Part shown: piece after piece, positions 10,981-20,981 of the stretch
Numbering within the stretch: position 1 is the stretch's first letter
Layout of the letters: every line of letters begins with the position of its first letter
Notes under the pieces: generated by a model
What the model saw: the letters and a program-made list of their open reading frames with translations, nothing else
The model's database searches: none
What the model was told of the DNA's origin: nothing
Assembly: GCA_964553745.1 (NCBI GenBank)
Contig: CAZKLD010000012.1
Span: 1 to 51,695, forward strand
Source of the DNA: STC-113 sp964553745
Lineage (GTDB): Bacteria > Patescibacteriota > Gracilibacteria > BD1-5 > UBA2023
Direction of reading: 5' to 3'
DNA length: 51,695 nucleotides
Position numbers and translations under genes: made by a program

Positions 10981-11184
10981 ATGTGAGAAAAAATTAAAAA
11001 AGGATGAGAGGAATGCGATCGCATGAAAATCGAATGAGATAAGGCTGTAGATCCTGAAAAATGAGAGGAATTCGGATCGGTGAGAGAGCTTGTCGCAGGA
11101 AGATGATGCGAAGGCTGCGCGAAGTTCTTCAAATGCAAAATCATGAACGCATTAGAGAAAAAAGACAGAAAAAGATGAGCGTAG
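10981..11184 (+). CDS. Small cysteine-motif protein (67 aa)
   Basis: A short charged protein whose second codon is TGA (Met-Gly). It contains CEGCAKFFKC, a C-x2-C-x5-C arrangement, with one more Cys near residue 13, so zinc or Fe-S binding is possible. It starts 6 bp after mpg and ends in TAG just before the convergent M16 peptidase gene. Family not recognised. Coding status rests on the close spacing and the sensible composition. Confidence 0.6.
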
Positions 11185-11187
11185 TAG

Positions 11188-12474
11188 CTAGGATTTAAGA
11201 TAATCCTTTAAGAATTGGCCGACTTCTTGCGACTTCATCTGAGCATCTTTCCCACAAACTCAAAACATCCAGTTCTTCATGTCCAGCATTTTTGAAAATG
11301 AAATCAGGTCTTCTTTGGTGAATTCTCCTATTTTCAATATCATTTCATTGAAATCCATCTTTTCCTCATCCAGGATGAGCCTGTCTGTATGGAATTGGAT
11401 AAGCTGTTCTCAGGAATTGAAACTCCTCAGATAGCTTCAGAGCATATATCATCTTGCCCTTTCCATCTCCTTCTCATCGACATTTCCAGCCAGAACATCT
11501 CTCGTCTCATCTATTATCAGTTTCAATAGGGGGATTATTTTTTCTTCGCTCACTCATTCAGAAAAAGCCAACTGCAGAAATTCTTTAAATCCTGCGGATT
11601 CGCTCATAAGAGAATATATGAGTCATTGTTGCCTTGCCTTGAATTGAATTCTCGAGCCCAATCAGCTCATAAAAAGATTCAAGAAAAAAATGAATTTGTT
11701 CCTCACATCCATATCTACCGATTCCACTAAAAATCTAAGGAAAATATCATAATTCGTCTTATTGGAATCTTCAAGAAATAAAGTTTTTCACGCATAATCA
11801 GAGGGCACACTTTCTTGGATGGCAAATTTTTTTCAGATAGGCATTTCCCTATAATAATTTTCTATCGCGGATCTGATTCCATCTTTTATGCCGGACACAT
11901 CTCACGCAATGATGAATTTGGAATTCGCTCAAGTATAATGAGAATTATAAAATGATCTGACTTCTTGAAAAGTAATGCCCTCCATTGCCGCAACCCTCTC
12001 TCTGAACGTAAGGAGCTTATCCCTTACGATGCACGACATTTTCGTCGACATCTCTCTTTTGGTATCGTTGCTTGCATTTATAAGCTCATTTCTGACGACT
12101 GATTTCTGCTGGTTGAAAATCTCTTCTTCTAATATCGGTTCGTTTACAAGCCTCAGAAGCAATGAAATAAGTTCTCTATATTTATCTTTTGTTCATTGGA
12201 TGGTGTAATGGTTTGTAGAATAGCTTGAGTAACCGTTTTTTCCTGCTCACAGAGTCTCTAGCGCATATTTAAAATCGAGAGGCGTGGCAAAATTCCTGTT
12301 CTTCTCGAAAAGGCAGTGCTCTAAGATATGAGAAACTTCAAGCTTTCATTTCGGAAGGAATTGGTATCAGCTATTCAGATAAATATGAAAATCAAGAAGA
12401 TCATTATCCGGAGTGTCTATGAAGGTAAGAGGAGCTCAGAATGAAAGATTTGTAGTCTCTAATGAATGTTTCAT
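11188..12474 (-). CDS. M16-family zinc peptidase (insulinase/pitrilysin type)
   Basis: A 428-residue protein matching a two-domain M16 subunit. The inverted zinc motif is HILEH (His49, Glu52, His53) and the third ligand is Glu130 in RNELINAS, 77 residues on, which is the classical spacing. C-terminal features include SRIQFKARQQGLIYSL (residues ~275-290), matching the substrate-binding R/Y region of the second domain. No signal peptide, so it is probably cytoplasmic, degrading peptides or processing precursors as in M16B proteins. It is preceded by a terminator, so it has its own promoter. Confidence 0.9.
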
Positions 12475-12477
12475 GAA

Positions 12478-12506
12478 AAAAATCAGTAACGAAGATACTG
12501 ATTTTT
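12478..12506. terminator. Terminator between membrane gene and M16 gene
   Basis: AAAAATCAGTA-ACGAAGA-TACTGATTTTT. It lies downstream of the leftward gene ending at 12544 and just upstream of the M16 ATG. Confidence 0.75.
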
Positions 12507-12543
12507 ACTATAAGTTAAATATTGAAGTTGTCAAATAAAATAT

Positions 12544-12849
12544 CTACCGCCTATTGCGATTTTTCACTATGGATTTCATCAGAGCTGCGAAGAAAAATAA
12601 TGCTATGGCTCCAAGAAAGAATATGAATCACAAGAACAGTATGACTAAAAGCATACCTTGCTGATGATTGTCCAGTCTCTCGTAGGGATAAACGTAAAGG
12701 GCTACAATTAAGATGAATGTGGGAAATGTCACCATCAGGAATTTCCTGAGTGATTCTGATATGTCGACATCAAGAAAACCTATTAACCAGAGAGGAAGCC
12801 AAAATGGGGAAAGTATGATATTGGATAACAATATTGATAATGGCGGCAT
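12544..12849 (-). CDS. Small membrane protein (101 aa)
   Basis: Three hydrophobic segments (about residues 5-25, 36-54 and 65-88) with a basic C terminus (KSIVKNRNRR) that should be cytoplasmic. One TGA glycine lies in the last segment. No recognised family. Ends in TAG before a hairpin terminator; lies about 100 bp downstream of the exonuclease gene in the same direction. Confidence 0.7.
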
Positions 12850-12952
12850 GGGCAGACATTTATTAATTTAATTCGAGCACGTTTTTATTTTCCGTTGTAT
12901 GGATAAATGATCACCGATAGCTAATAGAAGAAAAGCGCGATTAGGGTTGAGC

Positions 12953-13555
12953 TTAGAAAAGTCTCATTTCAGCTTTTTCCTCTAATTTTATCACTCATCT
13001 TTTCACTAATTCTCAAAATGCTTTTGCCGTAGATTCGACATCGACCATCGCATTGTGGGCTCAATCGAATCTTTCGCCGAAAAGATGCTTGTAAAGCTCA
13101 TTGAGCTTTGGCGGCTTGAATCAGAATCATCTTCATTGGAGTTCGCAATATGCGGTTGATGATCTCATGGTACATAGGCTCTGGATCGGCTGATAATCGC
13201 CGACTCTTCATATTCTTGCAAGCTCATTGCGGACGACAGTATCATCAAACTCCACATTGTGTCAAACTATCAGGTCTGTAGTATTGAGGTATTTCAGGAA
13301 GCTGTCGATCACGTCTTCGATATATGGAGCATTTTCCACATCCTTATCGTACAGTCCATGGACTTGCGAAGCAGAAAATGGAATCGGAATCCTAGGCCTG
13401 ACCAGTACGTCTATCCGCTCTATTTCCTCAAATCAATTCTCTTTGCTTATATTTCACAGGATTCATGCAAATTGAACGATATAAGGCTGCTGGTCAAGAG
13501 TTCAATCTTTCACAGTAAAACCGGTTGTTTCAGTATCGAATACGAAAGCTTTCAT
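12953..13555 (-). CDS. DnaQ-like 3'-5' exonuclease
   Basis: A 200-residue DEDDh exonuclease. Exo I is FDTETTG (Asp7, Glu9), Exo II is VGHNVEFDD with its Asp, and Exo III is HNAMVDVEST with His and Asp. The enzyme hydrolyses DNA or RNA 3' ends. The size fits a stand-alone epsilon-like proofreading subunit or an exonuclease X-like protein; the sequence does not separate these. Between Exo II and Exo III it has the usual RVGDYQPIQSLCTMRSS region. Cytoplasmic. Starts with ATG at 13555, with secY ending upstream. Confidence 0.9.
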
Positions 13556-13672
13556 TATTAATTATTGTTACGGACAAATAAATGCCTATGTCTATTGATA
13601 TGCTGATTTTGCGTCCCAATTCTCTATTTTCTATAAAGGCCTAAGTTCTGATTTCTAAATTCTAATGAACTA

Positions 13673-14986
13673 TTAATAGAACCTCTTATAATCATACGAT
13701 TTCAATTCGGTATCGACTTTTCTTATTAGATCAAGTATAGTTCAGACGACGATTATGAGTCATGCTCAGCTTATGATGAAATCAATCCTTCAAGATGTAT
13801 CAAATCCGAAAAGGTCGCTGATTTTAGTCGCTAGATACGGGAAGACTGCAATAAGCGCGAGGAATCATCCTCCGTAAAGATTCAAGTGAAGCGAAGTTTT
13901 TTCAAGGTATTCAGCGGTTTCGCGACCTGGTCTGACACCTGGGATGTATCCGCCTCTTTTCTGGATGCTTTCTGCGATTTCAGTAGTATTGAAGACGATT
14001 GAAACATAGAAGAATGAAAAACCTAGAACTAGCACGAAGTATATGAGTATATATATCCAGCTTGGATTGTTCATGCTGAAATTAGCAACTAGGAAATCTC
14101 AGATTTCACGTCAGCCTCCTGAGGCTTTCTTCTGTAGAACCTGACCGATCAGAGACGGGAAAGTCACTAGAGAGATGGCAAAGATGATCGGCACCATTCA
14201 AGCCTGATTCACACGAATCGGGAAATATGATTTTTCACTTCTTCAGGTTCTGGTGTATATGAGCGGTATTTTTCTGTATCATTCAGTGAATTTGATGATA
14301 ATGAAGATGATAAGCAATGTTGCGACAAGCAATATGAACAGCATAAGGAAGCTTCCCAAGTCAACATAACTCATGATATGCTGTGGAACTCAAGCCAATA
14401 CTCATGCGAAGATTATCATAGAAGAACCGTTACCGATTCATGATTCTGTGATGATTTCACCGATCCACATAAGGAACATTGTTCAAGCTGTGATTATAAG
14501 CATCGCCGGGAGCATTGTTCCCCAAAAATCAGCTACATTTATAAGTCTGATATTATTTCAGAAAAGAGTATTAAGAAGCACGATCATACCGTAACTCTGA
14601 GCGAATGCCAAAGGAAGAGTCAGCCATCTTGTATAGAGGTCCATCTTCTTCTGACCTTGTTCTCCTTCTTTTTTCAAGGCTTCCAATTGTGGGATGACAA
14701 CTGCAAGAAGCTGCATAATGATAACTGCATTGATATACGGAGAAAGTCCCATCAATATTATAGAGAAGCTCTTAAGTCCGCCTCACATCAATGAGCTGAA
14801 AAAAGCTAGTCATGAATTCTGCTGTGATTCCAATAAATCCTGAAGAGCTGATAGCGCATCGATATTTACTCCCGGTACCGGTATGATGGATAGGAATTCG
14901 AATAGGATAATCAGAGATAATGTTACTGTAATTTTTTTCTTAAGCGATTCTGATTTCCAGATCTTGCTAAAATATTTTCAAACCAT
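13673..14986 (-). CDS. secY: Protein translocase subunit SecY
   Basis: A 437-residue, ten-helix channel of the general secretion machinery. Recognisable parts are the plug region (IIPVPGVNID), LMGLSPYINAVIIMQLL of TM2, TRWLTLPLAFAQSYG of TM3, VNQAGMVPIIFA of TM7 and the invariant cytoplasmic loop RGGYIPGVRPG (residues ~345-355). The length is typical. It is not next to ribosomal protein genes here, unlike the usual spc operon, although the genes upstream may have been rearranged. It would serve the many signal-peptide proteins encoded at 17-26 kb. Confidence 0.97.
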
Positions 14987-15128
14987 AAAGTAAAGTTAAG
15001 TAAATGTAAAACGAAGAGCCCCAAAAAAAGCTCTTGCAAACTCGCGCTAATTATATGAAAAATTAAGAAAAGTAAAGTTAAATTTCAGTTTTTAGGCACT
15101 AAATGGGTTAATCTCAGAAAAATGTTTC

Positions 15129-15155
15129 TTGACTATTTAAAATATTGCATATACT
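15129..15155 (+). promoter_or_regulatory. Promoter-like site upstream of a short transcript
   Basis: TTGACT, 15-16 bp, TATACT on the plus strand. Transcription from here would begin near 15162, give a ~85-nt RNA ending at the terminator 15218-15246, and, if read through, enter the 87-residue gene at 15270. Confidence 0.45.
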
Positions 15156-15160
15156 TTCAT

Positions 15161-15246
15161 CCGACCTAACTCTATAGAAAATGAAACATAAAGAAATCAT
15201 CCGATGAAACCAAACCCAAGCCAACTTTAAATAGTTGGCTTTTTTA
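15161..15246 (+). ncRNA. Candidate small RNA or attenuated leader
   Basis: The interval between a promoter-like site and a strong terminator (AAGCCAACT-TTAAAT-AGTTGGCTTTTTT, 15218-15246). It holds a 17-codon mini-frame (ATG at 15181; MKHKEIIRGNQTQANFK) whose TAG falls inside the right side of the hairpin loop. That geometry would suit translation-controlled attenuation of the gene at 15270, or the frame may be chance and the product a ~85-nt sRNA. No known RNA family is recognised. Confidence 0.35.
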
Positions 15247-15269
15247 TTACCTTTTAACCCCACTTTACT

Positions 15270-15533
15270 ATGGAATTATTCATGAATACTCAGACTAAGG
15301 CATGTTCTATCCACTTGGAGCACATAAACTCTTGAGTTCCAGCGACTGACATATTGAGATTGGAAGTGACCGAGGATGTATTCAGGATACTGACAAAAGA
15401 ATCAACTAGCCTTGCTGATTATACAAGCCTTGCTGATGATCTGATAAGGTCGGCCCAAATCACCTCCTTCATAAAGAACGAGTTTGCTCCGGAATTAGCT
15501 GCTTTAGAATTAAGCGGAGCGGCCATCGTATAA
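15270..15533 (+). CDS. Small acidic protein (87 aa)
   Basis: Unrecognised. Contains an internal near-repeat (SLADYTSLADDL) and a single TGA glycine after EHINS. Soluble, mostly helical by composition. Starts 24 bp after the terminator of the preceding leader and ends 1 bp before the stop of the convergent DUF3800 gene. Its expression may depend on read-through of that terminator. Confidence 0.6.
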
Positions 15534-15534
15534 T

Positions 15535-16275
15535 CTATCTGGGCTTGATATTAGAATAATAAGTCTTTTTCTTCAGTATTTTCTCGAGCCTCTCGAAGAT
15601 AATCCTTTTATTTATCTGAGTCTTATTATAAGTTCACTTATGCTTGCTGACCATAAGGTATGCGTGCAGGTATCAGATAACATCGGCAAGCTGCATAAGC
15701 GGAGAATTGTAGCTTTCTGTATAATATACGGAATCGATTACATTTGTGATTTTCTTCTTTCAATAGCCGAAATAAGTCTCTTTATCTTTGAAACTCGAAA
15801 AATCATTTATCACTCTCTGCTTCCTGTCCTCATTATTATCCATGATGAGAAGTCATCTCGAATCCGATTTCACCAGAAAATCGTCGATTTTCTCGACTAA
15901 GTACATGAATGCCAGATTATGAGGATGCAGCGGAGTCTTGTATTTCTCAAATAGCTTTGCCTTATCTATTCATTGGGAAATGAAAAGAAGGTCGCTCTTT
16001 TCAATTATCGTGAGGATTTTCAGGAACGTATCAATCCTGAGTTCCTCGTTGAAGCCCGCAAAAATGCCCTTTCACAAGGCCATGTCTGATCAGTGAAATT
16101 CGAACTTTGGGATTTTTTTCGGTGAAAACATCTTCTCCAGAGACTTGAGCTTTTTGCAAATTGGATCTATGCAATCCTCAGACACGAGAATCCCTGAAAT
16201 GAAGTGTATCGGCTGGCGGGCATTCATGAAATCTTTCCCGGTATTTCAGGATTCATCAAGATAGATAAGATACAT
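15535..16275 (-). CDS. DUF3800 family protein
   Basis: A 246-residue protein starting MYLIYLDESGN, the hallmark of DUF3800 (Y-x-DESG with Asp7, Glu8). It continues with KFEFHGSDM, a mid-protein HNLAFMYLVEKIDDFL, RGLLIMDNNED and the closing SPLMQLADVIGYLHAYL, all positions conserved in the family. DUF3800 has an RNase H-like fold and is often found near mobile or defence genes; activity is unproven. Here it is the last gene of the surface-protein operon, 66 bp after the signal peptidase. That location is unusual and may be coincidental. Confidence 0.88.
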
Positions 16276-16341
16276 AATATGATAGTTAATTTTCTTTATT
16301 CTACACCATTAAAGCACGGTTTTCAAGTAGATTTCATAATA

Positions 16342-16695
16342 TTAAGGCCTGAAGATGTAAATCACTTCTCAAATTATATCGTCTTTTGCGGGTTCATAGA
16401 AATCAACGGCATCATTATTATCTCATTTTGTCGTGAAGAAACCATCTTTTAGAGCTATGGCACGGTGCACTACAATCCTTTTTGAAATTGCATCGAAAAA
16501 AACTATCGGCTTATCGAGATAACCTTTAGCATCGGAGCGCTTCCATCAATTTATGATAATTACATCGTTTTTTTTCATAATCGGCTCCATGGATCAGGAT
16601 TGGACTATGAAAAAAGGCACTATACTACCAAAAGCCGCACAAACTGACATTAATAGGATCAAGAAAGCCCCAAAGATGAATTTGATTTTTCTCAT
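16342..16695 (-). CDS. Signal peptidase I, SipW/ER type
   Basis: A 117-residue membrane-anchored signal peptidase. One N-terminal transmembrane helix (residues 5-30) is followed by QSGSMEP with the nucleophile Ser35, then IVVHRAI with His77 in place of the bacterial lysine, and TKGDNN (Asp92) as the third box. Ser-His catalysis and short length mark the archaeal/ER/SipW class, in which some members process dedicated surface substrates such as TasA. The ATG overlaps the previous stop (TAATG), so it is translationally coupled to the 208-residue membrane protein and by extension to the collagen-like genes, which are likely substrates (inference). Confidence 0.9.
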
Positions 16696-17321
16696 TATTT
16701 TGAACTTAAAAATTCATAGTCTATTTTATTCTCATCGAGATATTCGGTAAAAGTTCCTACCTGTTCAATATATCATTTTACATCATACAATAATATCGCC
16801 TTTCTGGGCTTATATTGCAATAAGAGTTTTACGAGAAGCTGCGTCTGCGGCTCGCTCTGACAATATGGTCCCGGGGTGAGATTCGTTTCTGAATATATTT
16901 TCTTGCCCTTTATCTTATCCCAATCCCTTATGCAGAAATTATCAGGCAAAATCACATCGCTGTCAGATGAAATTGCATCAAGAAAATTATCTTCATTTAT
17001 CTCTGAATAACGACTCCTGTTAAGAGAAGGCACGACTATATAAGAAATGTCAGATTTTTCATCCGCATATTCCCGAGACTTAATTTCCGAAAGCTTATTG
17101 GTTCACAATAAATCTCATATCACTAAAATATAATCGCCGCTTTCTGAATTTTTCACGATATACTCGACACCATATTTAATCTGGCGTATCTGCGCCTTGT
17201 GCGTTATATTATAGAATTTTATGCCCAGGATAAAAAAATCGGCGAGCAATAATGTCAAAAAAATATAGAAAATATACGATTTGATGCTATCTTTAATTTT
17301 ATTTTGAAATCAGAATATCAT
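16695..17321 (-). CDS. Single-pass membrane protein with external domain (208 aa)
   Basis: Unrecognised. Residues ~17-35 form one transmembrane helix (FYIFLTLLLADFFILGI), followed by about 170 residues predicted outside. The exterior part begins with alternating strand-like segments (YILVIGDLL, SDISYIVVPSL) resembling an alpha/beta fold and contains two cysteines. Its ATG overlaps the stop of collagen-like gene 1 and its stop overlaps the ATG of the signal peptidase (both TAATG). This tight coupling on both sides suggests it works with export or processing of the collagen-like proteins. Confidence 0.8.
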
Positions 17322-19075
17322 TATCTATCGCATAATATTACGTTCTGCAGGCTCAGATTCGCATTAAATCGGCAATCGTGACTGATATCCTGATAATTGA
17401 ATTCGGTTCTCACACTATTCTTGATTCACTTCTTCATTAGGACTTTTTTCAATTCTGCAACATAATCATTAAGATCATTTTTCCACTCTTCATCAACACT
17501 GATATGGGGATATTTGTAAGTTCTCAATCAGCTATAGAATCATGACGACACAAATATGTAATTCTCCTTTTTGTTTTCTGTTAGGGTTAATTTGGGCTTA
17601 TCGAACAATAGGTCAATGGAATCTCATTTTACGGTATGCGCATACTTATGATCCCTAATGAGCATATTACCGTGCACATCACCCTCTCTGGTACTCTTTG
17701 CCGATAATAGGGGGATCTTCTCTGAATCAAATGGGACTTCTTCTGTCGTTGAAAGCTTTATGGAACCGATATAATGTTTTGTGGTCCATGTGATCTTCAA
17801 TACCAGATCATTTCTCTTGATCTGCTTGATTATATCAGAAACCTCTATATTGCTTTCCGACTGTATTTCGTTTGGATGTATGTCTTTCTTTAGTCTTGAA
17901 AAAGCTCAGTTATCATCCATAAAAGATAATTCCAATGATTTAGCATCCGCATCGAATGGGCTTGTCTGAGGTTTAAGAGGGGAATTCTGCCAGCTGTCGA
18001 CAGTCAAAAACACCTGCTTATCCCTTAGTCTGGAGATGTCGAACTTCAGCATCATCTCATCTTCTCATGGAGCACCATAGACAACCCTATTATCATCTTT
18101 CATCATTTCACCCAAGCAATCCTTATCATTGAACATGCAAGACATTTTGCTCTGAATGGCAGTTCTTCTTATGGCTTTCACAGGCTTATCGCTATTCGTA
18201 TCAGTTATAAGTTCGGCGTCTTCAGGCAATATATATCTCCTTAATTCTATCATATCTATATGACTTTCCTCAGGCTCGATTTCTTTTATCGCCAACTTTA
18301 TTCCCTCTGGGTAGACAATAGGATTCATGCGCATCCTGTAATAATCGAATATGGAATATTTAAGCCTGTCTCAGGCCTCAGTTTCATAAAGTTTCTTGGC
18401 TTGAGCATAAGAATCATCGTAATATGTGGACATAACATCGTTTTCAACAATATCCATTCCATCTATGTGTGAAAATAGGTAAGGCGTAGACACAGCTTGT
18501 CTGGTACCCCCTGCTGGGCCTTGTGGTCCCTGAGGGCCAATGGGTCCTATATTGCCCATCGGGCCAGTAAGGCCAATGGGTCAGATTGGTCCCGGGAATC
18601 CCGCAGGACCCTGAGGTCATTGAGGTCATTGAGGTCATTGAGGTCATTGAGGGCCGGCTGGTCAAGTAGGTCCGCGAGCTCATGCTGGGCCTTGGGCTCA
18701 GGCAAGTCAAGTAGGTCCGCGAGCTCATGCTGGGCCTTGAGGGCCTTGGGCTCAGGCAAGTCAAGTAGGTCCGCGAGCTCATGCTGGGCCTTGAGGGCCG
18801 GCAGGACCAGTGGGACCAGTCGCTCCGATCGGCCCAGCCGGGCCTACGGGGCCTGGTTGGACAACCACACATTTCTTGCTGAAATCCGAATTGTATCACT
18901 GCATATATGTTCACACTGGACATGCCTGCCTAATCTTGTTGAAATAATGCATGAACTTACCTCATGCGATTTCTCATGGCGGGTTTGCAGGAAAAGATAC
19001 AGCATAAACAACTCAAGAAACTAATAAAATCGTCAAGATCGACAAACAAAAGTTCTTAAAGATTTTTATTTTCAT
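17321..19075 (-). CDS. Collagen-like surface protein 1 (584 aa)
   Basis: Domains in order: signal peptide (residues 1-26), a ~45-residue Cys-containing N domain (PPGEIAGGKFMHYFNKI, CPVGTYMQGYNSDFSKKC), about 37 Gly-X-Y triplets, then a ~390-residue C domain shared with the next two genes. Many of the obligatory glycines are TGA, mixed with GGN codons; because collagen needs Gly at every third position this is direct proof of the reassignment. The tract has internal DNA repeats (18612-18647, 18661-18800), so its length may vary. Probably a trimeric fibre displayed on the cell surface. No sorting motif or transmembrane anchor is seen at the C terminus. Confidence 0.92.
18612..18647. repeat. 9-bp tandem repeat in collagen gene 1
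   Basis: Four exact copies of TGAGGTCAT, encoding consecutive Gly-Pro-Gln triplets on the minus strand with TGA as Gly (Q-TGA-P). Confidence 0.85.
18661..18800. repeat. Three long tandem copies within collagen gene 1
   Basis: Copies beginning at 18661, 18706 and 18760 share a core starting GTCAAGTAGGTCCGCGAGC; spacings of 45 and 54 bp are both multiples of one Gly-X-Y triplet (9 bp), so expansions or contractions keep the collagen register. This suggests length variation by slippage or recombination. Confidence 0.8.
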
Positions 19076-19143
19076 AGTGTATTTATTTATCAGATATCAA
19101 GTTGCCCTGCAACCGGTTTGAATTGTTCTTTGATTAATCAGTG

Positions 19144-20943
19144 TTATTTTCCATGTAAGGATTCATTGCAGAGAATCACATCTTGTAGCGTAATATTAAA
19201 TCAGCAGCTGCGAACTCATGCATGATTATCGAACTCCGTTCTGGCCTTATCGGATGAGCCCTGAGACCTGAGGACTCATTTTAGCTCTTCGACATAGCTG
19301 AACAAGTCGTTCTTCCATCCCTCATCTATGCTTATCCAAGGATAGACATATGTCCTGAGTCAGTAGTAGAATCCTGCGGATACGAATACATAATTCTCCT
19401 TCTCCTCCTCTGATCTGATCATCTTAGGCTTGCCGAACAGCAGGTCTATGGAATCTCATTTCACAGTGTGCGCATATTCGTGATCTCGTCTGACGAGGGC
19501 TTTGCGGACATCTCATCCGTTTGTGCTCTCTGCGGAAATCAAGGATATCTCTTCCGTCCTGAAAGGGACTTCTTCAGTGACCGAGAGGTTAACGGCTCAG
19601 ATGTGATGCTTATTTGTCCATTTGATTTTCAGGATGAGCATATCGCTCTTCACTTGGCTTATGATATCCGTTATCTCAATATTGCTATCAGATTGTATCT
19701 CATTCGGATGAATATCTTTCTTGAGCCGTGAAAAAGCGTAACTATCGTCCATGAAAGATAGCTCTAAAGATTTTGCATCAGCCTCAAAGGGGCTGGATTG
19801 AGGTTTGAGCGGAGAGTTCTGCCAACTGTCGATAGTAAGGAATACCTGCTTATCTCTGAGTTTTGAGATATCGAACTTTAGTATCATCTCATCATCTCAT
19901 GGTTTTCCTATAACGATCTTGTCATCATCCCCCATCATCTCATCGAGGCAATCCTTATCTTTGAAAACACAAGACATCTTGTTCTTGACCAGGGTCTTTC
20001 TGACTGCCTTGACAGGAGTACTGCTGTTGGTGTCAGTTATTAGTTCTGCATCTTTCGGTAGCAGGTATCTCTGAAGCTTTATCTGGTCAATCCTGCTTTC
20101 TTCATTTTCTATCTCTTTGATTGCCAGTTTGATTCATTCCTTATAAACAATAGGGTTAATCCTCATCCTGTAGTAATCGTAAATTGAGTATTTAAGCTTA
20201 TCTCAGCCCTCAGTCTCATATAGCGACTTTGCCTTCTCATAGGAATCATCGAAATATGTTGCCATGACATCATTCTCAATTATATCTGCGCCGCCTATAT
20301 TTGTAAAAAGATACGGCGTTGAGAATCAACTTGGAGGAGTGTAGATATATGAACAAGTGACAGTTGCTCATGCAGGACCCTGAGGACCCATAGGGCCTTG
20401 GGGCCCTGTCGCACCCTTAACTCATGTCGCACCCTGTGGTCATGCGATCGTACCTGTCGGCCCCCTTAATCCTTGCGGGCCCATAGGACCTTGCGGTCAT
20501 ACAGGACCAATAGCGCCAGCCGGACCAGTCGGACCCTGAGGTCAGGCCAAACCAGCCGGACCCTGGGGTCAGGCTACAGTGCTTGCGGGTCATGCAGGCC
20601 CTTGAGCGCCAGTCGGACCCTGGGGTCAGGCTACAGTGCTTGCGGGTCATGCGGGCCCTTGCGGACCCATAGCTCATACCGATCCAGTAGGACCTTGCGG
20701 ACCTTGCGGACCGGCAGGACAGACGGGCACAGGGGAACAATTTTTTGTGAAATCAGCATTATATCAGCGAAGATATTCTCAGTTGCCGCAAGAAACCTTA
20801 ATGCTATTGAAATAGCTCATGAAACCTCCTCATGCAGTTTCTCATGCAGGTGTGGATGGGAAAGTCACTGCAAATACAAATCAAGATACTATCATCACGG
20901 AAATGATAGATATTGAAATATTTTTGAGCATTTTGATTTTCAT
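19144..20943 (-). CDS. Collagen-like surface protein 2 (599 aa)
   Basis: Same architecture as its neighbours: signal peptide MKIKMLKNISISIISVMIVS, the N domain (TPAGETAGGGFMSYFN, CGNGEYLRGYNADFTKNC), a collagen tract of about 40 triplets, and the conserved C domain containing DYYRMRINPIV and TKGD-like HTVKGDSIDLLFGKP. The collagen tract carries two identical four-residue interruptions (STVA between triplets) made by a ~57-bp duplication around 20558-20660, which would kink or loosen the triple helix. Bases 19228-19602, in the C-domain end, are identical to collagen gene 3. It starts 38 bp after gene 3 and ends 68 bp before gene 1. Confidence 0.92.
19228..19602. repeat. 375-bp block identical to 21087-21461 (copy A)
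   Basis: Compared line by line, this C-domain segment of collagen gene 2 matches collagen gene 3 with no difference, while sequence on both sides is clearly diverged, including at synonymous sites. Collagen gene 1 is diverged over the same segment. Confidence 0.92.
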
Positions 20944-20981
20944 ACAAGAATGGTTAGGCTTAAATTTAATTGTTATAGAAT

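Noticed and set aside
18600..18810. CRISPR array
   Set aside because: Repeats are 9-57 bp, contiguous and coding for Gly-X-Y triplets, without unique spacers or cas genes.
18444..18923. Arg/Ser/Pro-rich frames over the collagen region of gene 1
   Set aside because: Out-of-frame shadows of the Gly-X-Y repeat; composition is a by-product of repetitive GC-rich DNA and there is no start signal.
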